A stretch of DNA of 13,955 nucleotides. Source: Limiplasma sp964504385. Lineage in GTDB: Bacteria; Bacillota; Clostridia; Christensenellales; Aristaeellaceae. The translations under genes and the position numbers were made by a program. The stretch covers positions 1 through 13,955 of the forward strand of contig CAZDEF010000065.1 in assembly GCA_964504385.1 (NCBI GenBank). The letters run 5' to 3'. The notes below the pieces were generated by a model, which saw only the letters and a list, made by a program, of their open reading frames with translations, was not told the DNA's origin and made no database searches. The first letter of the stretch is position 1. Every line of letters begins with the position of its first letter. This document shows positions 1 through 6,205 of the stretch, one piece after another.

Positions 1-110
1 ACGCCTTCGAGCGCATCCGCCGCATCACCGGCTATCTGGTGGGCACGCTGGACCGTTTCAACAACGGCAAGCGCGCCGAAGAACGCGACCGTGTGAAGCA
101 CAGCATCTGA
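1..110 (+). CDS. nrdD: Anaerobic ribonucleoside-triphosphate reductase, C-terminal end (partial)
   Basis: This is the last 35 codons of a gene that begins before the window; the reading frame starts at base 3 and stops with TGA at 108-110. The tail contains RITGYLVGTLDRFNN followed by KRAEERDRVKH, the typical C-terminus of class III ribonucleotide reductases in Bacillota. The Gly of the TGYL motif (bases 30-32) should be the glycyl-radical residue, installed by the activase NrdG. The enzyme reduces ribonucleoside triphosphates to deoxyribonucleotides without oxygen, so it points to anaerobic growth. nrdG often sits next to nrdD, but the gene does not follow here: a terminator and the convergent rpiB do. 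The rest of the protein, including its Cys zinc site and allosteric domain, lies outside the window. Confidence 0.86.
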   Translation, partial: AFERIRRITGYLVGTLDRFNNGKRAEERDRVKHSI

Positions 111-127
111 TCAAAAAGAAATACACA

Positions 128-169
128 AAACGCGCCTGCTGCACTCCAAAGAATGCAGCAGGCGCGTTT
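128..169. terminator. Bidirectional Rho-independent terminator between nrdD and rpiB
   Basis: A perfect 16-bp inverted repeat (128-143 paired with 154-169) encloses a 10-base loop. The + strand arm ends in a short T run, and on the minus strand the hairpin is followed by the T-rich reverse complement of 115-127. It lies between two convergent genes and should end both transcripts. Its core (TGCTGCA, A-rich loop, TGCAGCA) is nearly repeated in the terminator at 10129-10178. Confidence 0.85.
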
Positions 170-200
170 GAATGCTGTTCTCAGCAGATGGAGCCGGGGG

Positions 201-650
201 TTACTCCAGCGGCTCTCCGCGATCCAGCTTATCGATCTGTCCCACGCGGCGCGCATGGCGCTCGCCTTCAAATTCGGTCATCAGCCATGTGCGCACAATG
301 TCCTTGGCCAGCTCGCTGCCCACAACGCGCGCGCCCAGCGAGAGCATGTTGGCATTGTTGTGCAGACGGCTCATCTTGGCAGAATAGGTATCGGTGCAGG
401 TCACGCAGCGGATGCCGTGCACTTTGCCGACCGCCATGCCGATGCCCACGCCCGTGCCGCACATGATGATGCCGCGGTCACAGGTGCCGTCGGCCACGGC
501 ATGCGCAGCGCGCGCGCCGTAAATGGGATAATCCACGCTTTCGTGGCTGTAGGTGCCAAAATCGTGATACGGGATGCCGAGCTCGTCCAGCACGGCGATC
601 ACCGCAGGCTTCAGGTCAATACCGGCGTGGTCGCAGGCGATAGCAATCAT
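201..650 (-). CDS. rpiB: Ribose-5-phosphate isomerase B
   Basis: The 149-aa product has the usual length and motifs of the RpiB/LacAB family: IACDHAG at residues 4-10, the phosphate/active-site loop CGTGVGIGMA at 64-73, NNANMLSLGAR from residue 98, and TEFEGERHARR near the C-terminus. Cys64 and His97 align with the catalytic Cys and His of the E. coli type of RpiB, so it should be active. It interconverts ribose 5-phosphate and ribulose 5-phosphate in the cytoplasm, in the non-oxidative pentose phosphate pathway. The start is set by AAGGAGG (complement of 661-667), 10 bases before the ATG. The gene is monocistronic: it has its own promoter at 687-715 and ends at the shared hairpin at 128-169. 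The related LacA/LacB galactose-6-phosphate isomerases are a less likely alternative, as no tagatose-pathway genes are nearby. Confidence 0.93.
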   Translation of the reverse strand: MIAIACDHAGIDLKPAVIAVLDELGIPYHDFGTYSHESVDYPIYGARAAHAVADGTCDRGIIMCGTGVGIGMAVGKVHGIRCVTCTDTYSAKMSRLHNNANMLSLGARVVGSELAKDIVRTWLMTEFEGERHARRVGQIDKLDRGEPLE

Positions 651-686
651 GGGGGAAATGCCTCCTTACTACATGTATGTATTAAT

Positions 687-715
687 ATTATAGCACCTTT
701 GCAAAGCCGGGGCAA
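687..715 (-). promoter_or_regulatory. Sigma-A promoter of rpiB
   Basis: On the minus strand TTGCCC (710-715) and a perfect TATAAT (687-692) are separated by 17 bases. The -10 lies 36 bases upstream of the rpiB start codon and leaves a short leader containing AAGGAGG. The leader is too short for a riboswitch. Confidence 0.7.
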
Positions 716-717
716 CG

Positions 718-748
718 TGCATTTTCAGAACAAGCAGCGGACATACTG
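718..748 (+). promoter_or_regulatory. Candidate forespore (sigma-F/sigma-G type) promoter
   Basis: GCATT at 719-723 and CATACTG at 742-748, separated by 18 bases, resemble the B. subtilis sigma-G pattern (GHATR, 17-18 bases, CATNHTA) with one mismatch in each box. The expected transcript start near 755 falls just before the AAAAGGAG ribosome site (762-769) of the BofC-like gene. I found no acceptable sigma-A promoter on this strand in the gap. It sits back to back with the rpiB promoter, only two bases separating the two -35 boxes. The call rests on pattern and on the nature of the downstream gene. Confidence 0.42.
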
Positions 749-778
749 ATGGTATCACACCAAAAGGAGCCCATCGCA

Positions 779-1312
779 ATGAAAGAGACGAAACCGAATC
801 ACCGCGCATGGCTGATGGCGCTGTGCACAGCGGCGCTGCTGGCCGCCGCTGCTGTATCCCTCCCCCATCCGGCTGAAACGCCCGATGCGCAGGCCAGTGC
901 CGAGCGCCTGACGCTGGAGGAGGACAGCGAGCTGCTGCAGACCCTCACCTATACCCGCTGCGAGCACACCGTCACCCGCCGCCTGACCGCGCCGGTGGAG
1001 CTGTACGGCAAAACCATGGAGGAGACCGCCGCCCTGTATCCGGAATGGCGGATCACAGAATTTTCGCCCAAGCTGGTCAAGATGGAGCGGCAGCCCGACC
1101 TGTTCTGTCCGGATCACATGGTGCTCATGCCCAACGGCGCCGGTTATCTGTGCGTGTTCGAGAACAAATACGGCGATGCGCTGGCACTGGTGCGCGAGCT
1201 GACGCTGGAGATGAAAAACCTGCCCGCCGCCGCGCAGGAGGAGGCGGAGCTGGGCATCGGCTTTTCCACGGTGGAGGAGCTGGAGCAATGGCTGGAAAGC
1301 GTGGAGTCGTAA
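779..1312 (+). CDS. Secreted or membrane-anchored BofC C-terminal-domain-like protein
   Basis: The 177-aa product opens with a basic stretch and a hydrophobic segment at about residues 11-28 (signal peptide or anchor), so the rest is expected outside the cytoplasmic membrane. The C-terminal half, with a GYLCVFENKYGD strand, then LTLEMKNLP and finally GIGFSTVEELEQWLES, follows the layout of the BofC C-terminal domain. In B. subtilis BofC is a forespore protein that restrains the SpoIVB signal leading to sigma-K activation; that role is only inferred here. ATG 779 is chosen because AAAAGGAG (762-769) lies 9 bases before it; the in-frame ATG at 749 has no ribosome site. It is the first gene of an operon with DUF421 and DUF4363 genes, 3 bases ahead of the former. 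The family call is by pattern, without a profile search. Confidence 0.55.
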   Translation: MKETKPNHRAWLMALCTAALLAAAAVSLPHPAETPDAQASAERLTLEEDSELLQTLTYTRCEHTVTRRLTAPVELYGKTMEETAALYPEWRITEFSPKLVKMERQPDLFCPDHMVLMPNGAGYLCVFENKYGDALALVRELTLEMKNLPAAAQEEAELGIGFSTVEELEQWLESVES

Positions 1313-1315
1313 GCG

Positions 1316-2038
1316 ATGACAGCCATTGTTGTGCGCAGCATCCTGCTGGTGTGCTTTGCGGTGCTGGCCATGCGCATGATGGGCAAGCGGCAGATCGGGC
1401 AGCTGCAGCCCTTTGAACTGGTCATTTCCATCATGATCGCCGATCTGGCCTCCACGCCGATGGAAAGCTTGGACACGCCGCTGTGGCGCGGCGTCACGCC
1501 CCTGCTCACCACGGTCGTGCTGCATCAGCTGCTCACCTTTCTCTCCCTGAAAAGCCAGCGTCTCCGCGCTTTCTTTTCCGGCAAGCCCACCGTGGTCATC
1601 CATGACGGACAGATCGACCACCAGGCGCTGGAGAAGCTGTGCTTTAATCTCAACGACCTGTTGGAGGAACTGCGCGCCGGCGGAGTGCTCTCCCCCACCG
1701 AAGTCGGCACTGCCATCATGGAGACCAGCGGAAAGCTGAGCGTGTTTCCCAAGGCAGCGCATCGCCCCGTCACGCCGGATGATCTGAACCTGCCCACCGG
1801 CTATGAGGGCATTCCCCTCACGCTGATCATGGATGGCAAGCTGGAACAGCATAACCTCAGCCTGTGCAAACACGACGAAGCATGGCTGGATCGGCAGCTG
1901 CTGCAGCTGGGCTTTGACAAGCGAAGGCAGGTGCTCCTGTGCTATATGGACACTAGCGGCACAATGAGCGTTTACGGCTACGACGGCCAGCCGCCCGTGC
2001 GGCTGCAGGCCATGCGTGAAAACGAGGTGACATGGTAA
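1316..2038 (+). CDS. DUF421 (YetF-type) membrane protein
   Basis: The 240-aa product matches the DUF421/YetF family over its length. Hydrophobic helices lie at about residues 3-19, 33-47 and 60-76, interrupted by the family hallmark RMMGKRQIGQLQPFELV at 20-36. The cytoplasmic part holds GKPTVVIHDGQI, the LEELRAGGVLSPTEV segment and AIMETSGKLSVF, the conserved core of the domain. No biochemical activity is established for most members; in Bacillus, DUF421 proteins (YetF and the 2Duf proteins) are reported in spore inner membranes and linked to spore resistance. The gene starts 3 bases after the BofC-like gene stops and runs into the DUF4363 gene, so all three are co-transcribed. The DUF421-DUF4363 neighbourhood is a known pairing in Clostridia. 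Confidence 0.88.
   Translation: MTAIVVRSILLVCFAVLAMRMMGKRQIGQLQPFELVISIMIADLASTPMESLDTPLWRGVTPLLTTVVLHQLLTFLSLKSQRLRAFFSGKPTVVIHDGQIDHQALEKLCFNLNDLLEELRAGGVLSPTEVGTAIMETSGKLSVFPKAAHRPVTPDDLNLPTGYEGIPLTLIMDGKLEQHNLSLCKHDEAWLDRQLLQLGFDKRRQVLLCYMDTSGTMSVYGYDGQPPVRLQAMRENEVTW
2024..2030 (+). promoter_or_regulatory. Ribosome binding site deciding the DUF4363 start
   Basis: GAGGTGA ends 7 bases before ATG 2038 and only 1 base before ATG 2032. The spacing makes 2038 the real start. The initiation site lies inside the end of the DUF421 gene, which implies translational coupling. Confidence 0.7.
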
Positions 2039-2421
2039 TGCGCCGTGCGCTGACATTGATCATCTCCCTCACCCTTCTCACCATCGGCTGCAGCCTGTGG
2101 GCCGACCGCGTGCAGCAGGACACGGCGCTGGATTATCTGCAGCAGCTGAACGCTGTGCGCAGGCAGGTGCTGGCCGGAGACCTAACGGCCGCCGCAAAGG
2201 AACAGGCCTATATGCACGCCCTTTGGCAGCACGACGCCAAGTGGCTCAACTGCCTGATCGACCATCACCACACCCGCAGCGTGGACAGTGCGCTGACCGC
2301 GATCGGCACGGCGCTGGAACAGAACGAGCCATTCGAAGCGCTGCAGGCCATCGACGAGGCGGACAGCGCGCTGGACGAGATCGCCTGTAGTGAACAGCCG
2401 CTGTGGGAGAATATTCTGTAA
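2038..2421 (+). CDS. DUF4363 family protein
   Basis: The 127-aa product has an N-terminal hydrophobic segment at about residues 4-18 (LTLIISLTLLTIGCSLW), then a soluble, mostly helical part rich in Leu, Gln and Asp. This is the size and layout of DUF4363 proteins, which commonly follow DUF421 genes in Clostridia. The segment could be an anchor or a signal peptide; it ends GCS, so a lipoprotein-like Cys is conceivable but the lipobox is poor. The start overlaps the DUF421 stop by one base (TAATG), and the upstream ATG at 2032 is too close to the ribosome site. Function is unknown; tight coupling suggests a partner of the DUF421 protein. A terminator follows at 2438. Confidence 0.75.
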   Translation: MRRALTLIISLTLLTIGCSLWADRVQQDTALDYLQQLNAVRRQVLAGDLTAAAKEQAYMHALWQHDAKWLNCLIDHHHTRSVDSALTAIGTALEQNEPFEALQAIDEADSALDEIACSEQPLWENIL

Positions 2422-2437
2422 AACTTCATTTCCAACC

Positions 2438-2475
2438 AGCCCTCTACCAGAAAGAGGGCTATTTGCGTATTTTGC
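2438..2475 (+). terminator. Probable terminator of the BofC-like/DUF421/DUF4363 operon
   Basis: AGCCCTCT (2438-2445) pairs with AGAGGGCT (2453-2460) around a 7-base loop, starting 16 bases after the stop codon. The downstream tract is T-rich but interrupted (ATTTGCGTATTTT), so termination may be incomplete. Confidence 0.7.
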
Positions 2476-2498
2476 CTCAATCTTTCGTTTCTGATGTA

Positions 2499-2527
2499 TT
2501 GACAAATAAGCATCCGCTTAGTATAAT
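2499..2527 (+). promoter_or_regulatory. Perfect-consensus sigma-A promoter of psuKG
   Basis: TTGACA (2499-2504) and TATAAT (2522-2527) are both perfect and are separated by the ideal 17 bases. The transcript should start near 2534, about 23 bases before the psuK ATG. A promoter this strong would normally need repression, which fits the dyad described at 2507-2531. Confidence 0.88.
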
Positions 2528-2531
2528 AAGC
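2507..2531 (+). promoter_or_regulatory. Candidate operator: TAAGC/GCTTA dyad inside the psuK promoter
   Basis: TAAGC (2507-2511) and GCTTA (2516-2520) form an inverted repeat with a 4-base centre in the spacer between -35 and -10. A third copy, TAAGC (2527-2531), overlaps the last base of the -10, exactly 20 bp (about two helical turns) from the first. A protein bound here would block RNA polymerase. The winged helix at the PsuK N-terminus is the obvious candidate ligand, but this is inference; half-sites of 5 bp can also occur by chance. Confidence 0.35.
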
Positions 2532-2556
2532 ACAAAACATATCAGGAGTGAGTAGG

Positions 2557-3636
2557 ATGACGAAACGGGAGGAGCAGATCCTGCAATGGATCCGCGAAGA
2601 CCCGATGATTTCGCAGCAGGAGTTGGCAGAGCGGGCAGGGATCACACGCTCGTCCGTGGGGGTGCACATTGCCAACCTGATGCGCAAGGGCTTCATTCGC
2701 GGGCGCGGCTATCTGCTGGGGCAGGAAAGCTACATTGCCGTGGTGGGCGCTGTGAACGTAGATATCAGCGGCACGCCGGATACCGAGTATCGCCCCGGCG
2801 ACAGCAACCCCGGCCATGTGCGGCTGTCCCTTGGCGGCGTGGGCCGCAACATTGCCGAAAACCTGTGCCGTCTTGGCTGGCGCGTGTGCATGATCACCGC
2901 GCTGGGCGAGGACGCAAACGCCCAGCAGGTGCGGCAGGGCTGCCGGGAGGTGGGCATCGACCTCAGCCACAGTCTGAACGTAGCGCAGGGGCGCACTTCC
3001 ACCTACCTTTGCCTGAACGACGAGCAGGGTGAGATCGTGGGCGCGGTCAGCGATATGGCCATTTACGAGGCGCTCACGCCCGCCTTCCTGCAGACGCGGC
3101 TGGAGGTGCTCAACCATGCGGCGCTGGTCGTGGCGGACAGCAACCTGTCCGAAGAAGCGCTCACCTTCCTTGGGCAGCATGTCACCGTTCCGCTCGTGGC
3201 GGATCCCGTATCGGTGAAGAAGGCGGGCCGTCTGCGCGGCGCGCTGCATGCCATGACCGCCATCAAGCCGAACCGTCCCGAGGCCGCGCTGCTCAGCGGC
3301 GTGGAGATCCGCACGGGCGACGACCTGCCGCTCGCTGCCGCAGCGCTGCATCAAAAGGGCGTGCAGAACGTGTTCATCTCGCTGGGCGGCGAGGGTGTGT
3401 ACTACGATGACGGCAACGACCGCGGCGTGCTGCCCGTGTTGACCGGCCCCATCCGCAATACCAACGGCTGCGGGGATGCCTTCCTTGCAGCAGCTGCGGA
3501 CGGATACCTGCAAGGGCTGTCCATCCGCGAGATCGCCGCGCACGGCCTTGCGGCCTCCGCCCTGTGCGCGCGCAGCGAAAACGCCGTTTCCCCAGACATG
3601 TCCCAGGAAAACCTGCAAAGCATTTTGAATTCTTGA
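2557..3636 (+). CDS. psuK: Pseudouridine kinase with N-terminal winged-helix domain (PfkB family)
   Basis: Residues 3-55 of this 359-aa protein form a winged helix-turn-helix (REEQILQWI, QELAERAGITRSSVGVHIANL, GFIRGRGYLL). The rest is a PfkB-family sugar kinase beginning YIAVVGAVNVDISG, with the LSLGGVGRNIAENL substrate/ATP signature and a C-terminal NTNGCGDAF motif whose Asp307 is the expected catalytic base. Position directly before psuG identifies the substrate: pseudouridine is phosphorylated to pseudouridine 5'-phosphate. The HTH-kinase layout is also seen in E. coli YeiI-like proteins, and here it may autoregulate the operon. ATG 2557 is preferred because AGGAG (2544-2548) lies 8 bases before it; GTG 2548 overlaps that site. 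The anion-hole motif reads GCGD instead of the common GAGD. A generic ribokinase-like function is the alternative. Confidence 0.87.
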   Translation: MTKREEQILQWIREDPMISQQELAERAGITRSSVGVHIANLMRKGFIRGRGYLLGQESYIAVVGAVNVDISGTPDTEYRPGDSNPGHVRLSLGGVGRNIAENLCRLGWRVCMITALGEDANAQQVRQGCREVGIDLSHSLNVAQGRTSTYLCLNDEQGEIVGAVSDMAIYEALTPAFLQTRLEVLNHAALVVADSNLSEEALTFLGQHVTVPLVADPVSVKKAGRLRGALHAMTAIKPNRPEAALLSGVEIRTGDDLPLAAAALHQKGVQNVFISLGGEGVYYDDGNDRGVLPVLTGPIRNTNGCGDAFLAAAADGYLQGLSIREIAAHGLAASALCARSENAVSPDMSQENLQSILNS

Positions 3637-3651
3637 AGGAGGAACATTTTC

Positions 3652-4572
3652 ATGGATCTGAAGAAGTACCTGTCCGTCTCCCCCGAAGTGGCCGAAGCCA
3701 TCGCTTCCGGCAAGCCCGTTGTGGCGCTGGAATCCACCATCATTTCTCATGGCATGCCCTATCCCCAGAACGTGGAGACCGCTCTGAACGTGGAAAAGAT
3801 CGTGCGTGAAGCGGGCGCGATCCCCGCCACCATCGCCATCATCAAGGGCAAGATCACCGTGGGCCTGACGGCGGACGAAATCGAGTATCTGGGCAAGAAG
3901 GGTCTGGCCGTTACCAAGGCCAGCCGCCGCGATCTGCCTGTGCTGCTGGCACGCGGCGAGGACGGCGCCACCACCGTGACCACCACGATGATCGGCGCGG
4001 CGCTGGCGGGCGTACGCGTGTTTGCCACCGGCGGCATCGGCGGCGTGCATCGCGGCGCGGAAACCACCATGGATATCTCTGCCGACCTGGAAGAGCTGGC
4101 TCAGACCCCCGTGCTGGTGGTGTGCGCCGGCGCCAAGAGCATTCTTGATCTGGGCCTCACCCTCGAGTATCTCGAGACCAAGGGCGTGACCGTGATCGGT
4201 TATCAGACCGAGGAGCTGCCCGCTGTCTACACCCGCACCTCCGGCTTCAAGGTGGATTACCGCCTCGACACTCCCAAGGAGATCGCCGACAGCTTCCGCG
4301 TGAAGCTGGACTGCGACCTGAACGGCGGCATGCTGGTGACCAATCCCATCCCCGAGGAATACTCCATGGATCCCGAATACATCAACCGCAACATCAACGA
4401 TGCCGTGGAAGAAGCCAAGAAGCTGGGCATCAAGGGCAAGGAGACCACGCCCTTCCTGCTGGACAAGATCCAGAAGCTGACCGGCGGTTCCAGCCTGAAC
4501 GCCAACATTCAGCTGGTGTACAACAACGCGCGTCTGGGCGCGGCTGTCGCCATCGAGCTGGCCAAGAACTGA
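3652..4572 (+). CDS. psuG: Pseudouridine-5'-phosphate glycosidase
   Basis: The 306-aa product is full length for PsuG/IndA and collinear with the E. coli enzyme at a constant offset of four residues. Glu27 (ALESTIISHGMPYPQN), Lys89 (TKASRRDL), Asp145 (TMDISADL) and Lys162 (CAGAKSILD) match E. coli Glu31, the Schiff-base Lys93, Asp149 and Lys166. It cleaves the C-C glycosidic bond of pseudouridine 5'-phosphate to give uracil and ribose 5-phosphate (reversible in vitro). AAGGAGG at 3636-3642 lies 9 bases before the ATG, and psuK ends 15 bases upstream, so the two are one operon. The gene strongly prefers AAG and CTG codons, suggesting good expression. A terminator follows directly, so no nucleoside transporter is co-transcribed downstream. 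Confidence 0.96.
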   Translation: MDLKKYLSVSPEVAEAIASGKPVVALESTIISHGMPYPQNVETALNVEKIVREAGAIPATIAIIKGKITVGLTADEIEYLGKKGLAVTKASRRDLPVLLARGEDGATTVTTTMIGAALAGVRVFATGGIGGVHRGAETTMDISADLEELAQTPVLVVCAGAKSILDLGLTLEYLETKGVTVIGYQTEELPAVYTRTSGFKVDYRLDTPKEIADSFRVKLDCDLNGGMLVTNPIPEEYSMDPEYINRNINDAVEEAKKLGIKGKETTPFLLDKIQKLTGGSSLNANIQLVYNNARLGAAVAIELAKN

Positions 4573-4581
4573 TGCATCCTC

Positions 4582-4628
4582 AAAAAGCCTCCCGCCGCAG
4601 CTAAAATGCTGCGATGGGAGGCTTTTTT
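4582..4628. terminator. Terminator after psuG, probably bidirectional
   Basis: A long hairpin pairs 4582-4593 (AAAAAGCCTCCC) with 4616-4627 (GGGAGGCTTTTT). After a two-base mismatch, CGCAGC (4596-4601) pairs with GCTGCG (4608-4613) around a six-base loop. The T run on the + strand and the A run on the left arm let it serve both psuG and the convergent gene at 4661-5242. Confidence 0.9.
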
Positions 4629-4660
4629 CATAGCTGTTTTTCGGATCGTTTCAGCGCGCT

Positions 4661-5242
4661 TTACCGCAGCGCTTCCGTGCGGACGATCACCATGGGGCGC
4701 ACGCCCACGTTGTCACGGTCGCAGCGGGCGATGCCGATGCTGCCGTCGGTGCGCACCTGAAACAGGGTCTCGCTGTCATTGGGCGTGAGCGTATAGTACG
4801 AGCAGTAGTTGCCGCGGTTCACCCACAGGCCGTCGGACACGGCGTAGCCATTGCCCATGGCGGCCCGGCTGCGGTCCTGCGCATCCCGGCTGGCCGCAAA
4901 GCCGTAGCCGGTCATATCCCCCAAGCCGGGCAGGCGCACCTTATCGTTGTTCAGGGAGCAGACCGCCGCGCGTTCCTCCCTGTTGAAGGCGTTATAGAAG
5001 AAGGAATCATTCAGCCAAGAGCGCACATCGCTGGTAGCCCAATCGCTGCTGCGGCTGTCGAAGGGCATGCAGGCGATCACATATTCGCTGAGCAGCCGGG
5101 TGTAGCTTTCATCGGAAGAAAGCACGACCCATGTGATCGGATCATATCCGTATCTTCCGAATGTCACCGTTTCGCCAAAGGCGACCGAGACCGTGGAGAG
5201 CAGAAGGAGAAATGCGAAGAACATGGCGATCCATTTTTTCAT
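4661..5242 (-). CDS. Secreted DUF6273-like protein
   Basis: The 193-aa product begins MKKWIAMFFAFLLLLSTVSV, a clear Sec signal peptide ending near residue 23 (AFGE). The mature part has the order seen in DUF6273 proteins: PITWVVLSSDESYTRLLSEY, a DVRSWLNDSFFYNAF helix, RGNYCSYYTLTP, and a C-terminal GVRPMVIV. That fold is distantly related to formylglycine-generating/C-type-lectin-like modules and is often attached to larger surface proteins; here it is nearly the whole protein. Function is unknown. The start at 5242 is set by the signal peptide and by AAAGGGG 8 bases upstream; reading the frame further upstream gives a non-secretory, low-complexity extension. It has its own promoter at 5327-5355, and ends at the psuG hairpin. 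Confidence 0.72.
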   Translation of the reverse strand: MKKWIAMFFAFLLLLSTVSVAFGETVTFGRYGYDPITWVVLSSDESYTRLLSEYVIACMPFDSRSSDWATSDVRSWLNDSFFYNAFNREERAAVCSLNNDKVRLPGLGDMTGYGFAASRDAQDRSRAAMGNGYAVSDGLWVNRGNYCSYYTLTPNDSETLFQVRTDGSIGIARCDRDNVGVRPMVIVRTEALR

Positions 5243-5321
5243 GATGGTGACCCCTTTCTTATCCGTCCCGCCGCCTTCGTTGGCTGTAAAGCACAAAAGC
5301 GTTGGAGCCCTTTCTGTGTTG

Positions 5322-5332
5322 TATACAGTATA
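5322..5332. repeat. Palindrome overlapping the -10 of the DUF6273 promoter
   Basis: TATAC-A-GTATA is a perfect 11-base dyad that contains the -10 hexamer of the minus-strand promoter. It could be a repressor site, but AT-rich -10 regions often look palindromic by chance. Confidence 0.3.
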
Positions 5333-5355
5333 AAAGTCTAGGCAGAATTTGTCAA
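5327..5355 (-). promoter_or_regulatory. Sigma-A promoter of the DUF6273 gene
   Basis: On the minus strand a perfect TTGACA (5350-5355) and TATACT (5327-5332) are separated by 17 bases. The expected transcript has a leader of about 78 bases before the ATG at 5242, in which I see no riboswitch-like structure. Confidence 0.78.
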
Positions 5356-5407
5356 CCATTGATCTGGCCTGAACAAAAGAAGGCCGATGGAAAACCAGCG
5401 CTCCGCC

Positions 5408-5437
5408 TTGACTTTCCCGCGTGGATTCAAGTATCAT
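5408..5437 (+). promoter_or_regulatory. Possible sigma-A promoter of the 5458-10119 operon
   Basis: TTGACT (5408-5413) and TATCAT (5432-5437), separated by 18 bases, lie just before the zinc-ribbon gene. The transcript would start near 5444, almost on the ribosome site at 5446-5452, leaving a very short leader. No other good + strand promoter is seen in the 215-bp divergent gap (5243-5457). Confidence 0.42.
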
Positions 5438-5457
5438 GTAGGATGAGGAGGTATGGA

Positions 5458-6189
5458 ATGATGAGGACAATGGAACCGGGCTGCTGCCCGCGCTGTCACA
5501 AGGTTGTTCCGGCTGCCGATGCGGCCTTTTGCGCCTACTGCGGCGCGCCGCTGCATGCACAGACCGACGAGTATTCCCCGGAGCTGCGCGCTCTGCTTGA
5601 AAAGATCGACCGGCAGAACGATCCGGCCAAGAAGCACCGTATGCTGCTGGAAGCACAGCAGGTATACCCGGATTGTCTGCCTGTGGAGGAGGAGCTGCTT
5701 TTTCTGGGCCGGCTGTACGAACGCAGCCCCAAGAAACTGGATTTTTCCATTATTAAGTGCCACCTGTGGCATATGTACCTGACGCCGGATGCTTTTTCGG
5801 AGACACTGAAGCAGCAGATGCGGCAGGAGCTGATCGCCCATCCCCAGCTGCTGCGCTGCATGAGCCTGTCGGATCAACCGCAGAATTATCTGCGCCGTTA
5901 TCTGCAGCGGCTGGGCGGCGAGTTTGTGAACATTTTCCTCAAAGGCAGCAGCCACTATTCCCGCGCGTTCATGGGGCTCCGTCTGGACAGCCGCATGGAT
6001 CGGGTGCTGGCCGAGCCGGTCGCCGATATGCTGCGGAATATCCACCGGGATACGGCCCTGAGCGACGAGCACCGCGACATGATGTACGACGCGCTCTACC
6101 GCGCATTTCTGGCCGAGACCGGCGGCAATGCCCGCTGGGTGGACGCCGAGCTGGACAGGCGCGGCTGCACCATCCCTGTAAAGCTGTAA
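5458..6189 (+). CDS. Zinc-ribbon-domain protein of unknown function
   Basis: The 243-aa product starts with a zinc ribbon: CPRC at residues 10-13 and CAYCGAPL from residue 25 give a C-X2-C...C-X2-C tetracysteine site. The remaining 200 residues are charged and helical (LLEKIDRQNDPAKKHRMLLEAQ, LRRYLQRLGGEFVNIFLKG), with no membrane segment, so the protein should be cytoplasmic. I do not recognise the C-terminal domain. ATG 5458 and ATG 5461 are both in frame and 5 and 8 bases after AGGAGGT (5446-5452); the upstream extension to 5302 would cross the divergent promoter region and is rejected. It is the first of four same-strand genes with short gaps (16 bp to the next). Confidence 0.72.
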   Translation: MMRTMEPGCCPRCHKVVPAADAAFCAYCGAPLHAQTDEYSPELRALLEKIDRQNDPAKKHRMLLEAQQVYPDCLPVEEELLFLGRLYERSPKKLDFSIIKCHLWHMYLTPDAFSETLKQQMRQELIAHPQLLRCMSLSDQPQNYLRRYLQRLGGEFVNIFLKGSSHYSRAFMGLRLDSRMDRVLAEPVADMLRNIHRDTALSDEHRDMMYDALYRAFLAETGGNARWVDAELDRRGCTIPVKL

Positions 6190-6205
6190 TGGAAGGAGGC
6201 CGACC

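Noticed and set aside
153..749. Plus-strand frame of 198 codons opposite rpiB
   Set aside because: The minus strand encodes a complete RpiB with its promoter and ribosome site; the + frame starts inside a terminator hairpin.
755..2056. 433-codon minus-strand frame opposite the BofC-like and DUF421 genes
   Set aside because: Antisense shadow with His/Gln-rich composition; the + strand frames carry the family motifs and ribosome sites.
2542..4050. 502-codon minus-strand frame opposite psuK and psuG
   Set aside because: It spans two recognised + strand genes and their promoter edge, has no ribosome site, and its composition is typical of antisense shadow.
5302..5457. Upstream extension of the zinc-ribbon protein to ATG 5302
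   Set aside because: The extension crosses the divergent promoter region, lacks a ribosome site and is not protein-like; AGGAGGT at 5446-5452 fixes the start at 5458 or 5461.
5243..5457. Possible small RNA or riboswitch in the longest non-coding gap
   Set aside because: Apart from the two promoter candidates and the dyad, I see no stable conserved-looking structure or known aptamer motif.
5243..5656. Upstream extension of the DUF6273 protein
   Set aside because: It would bury an evident signal peptide and run through that gene's own promoter.
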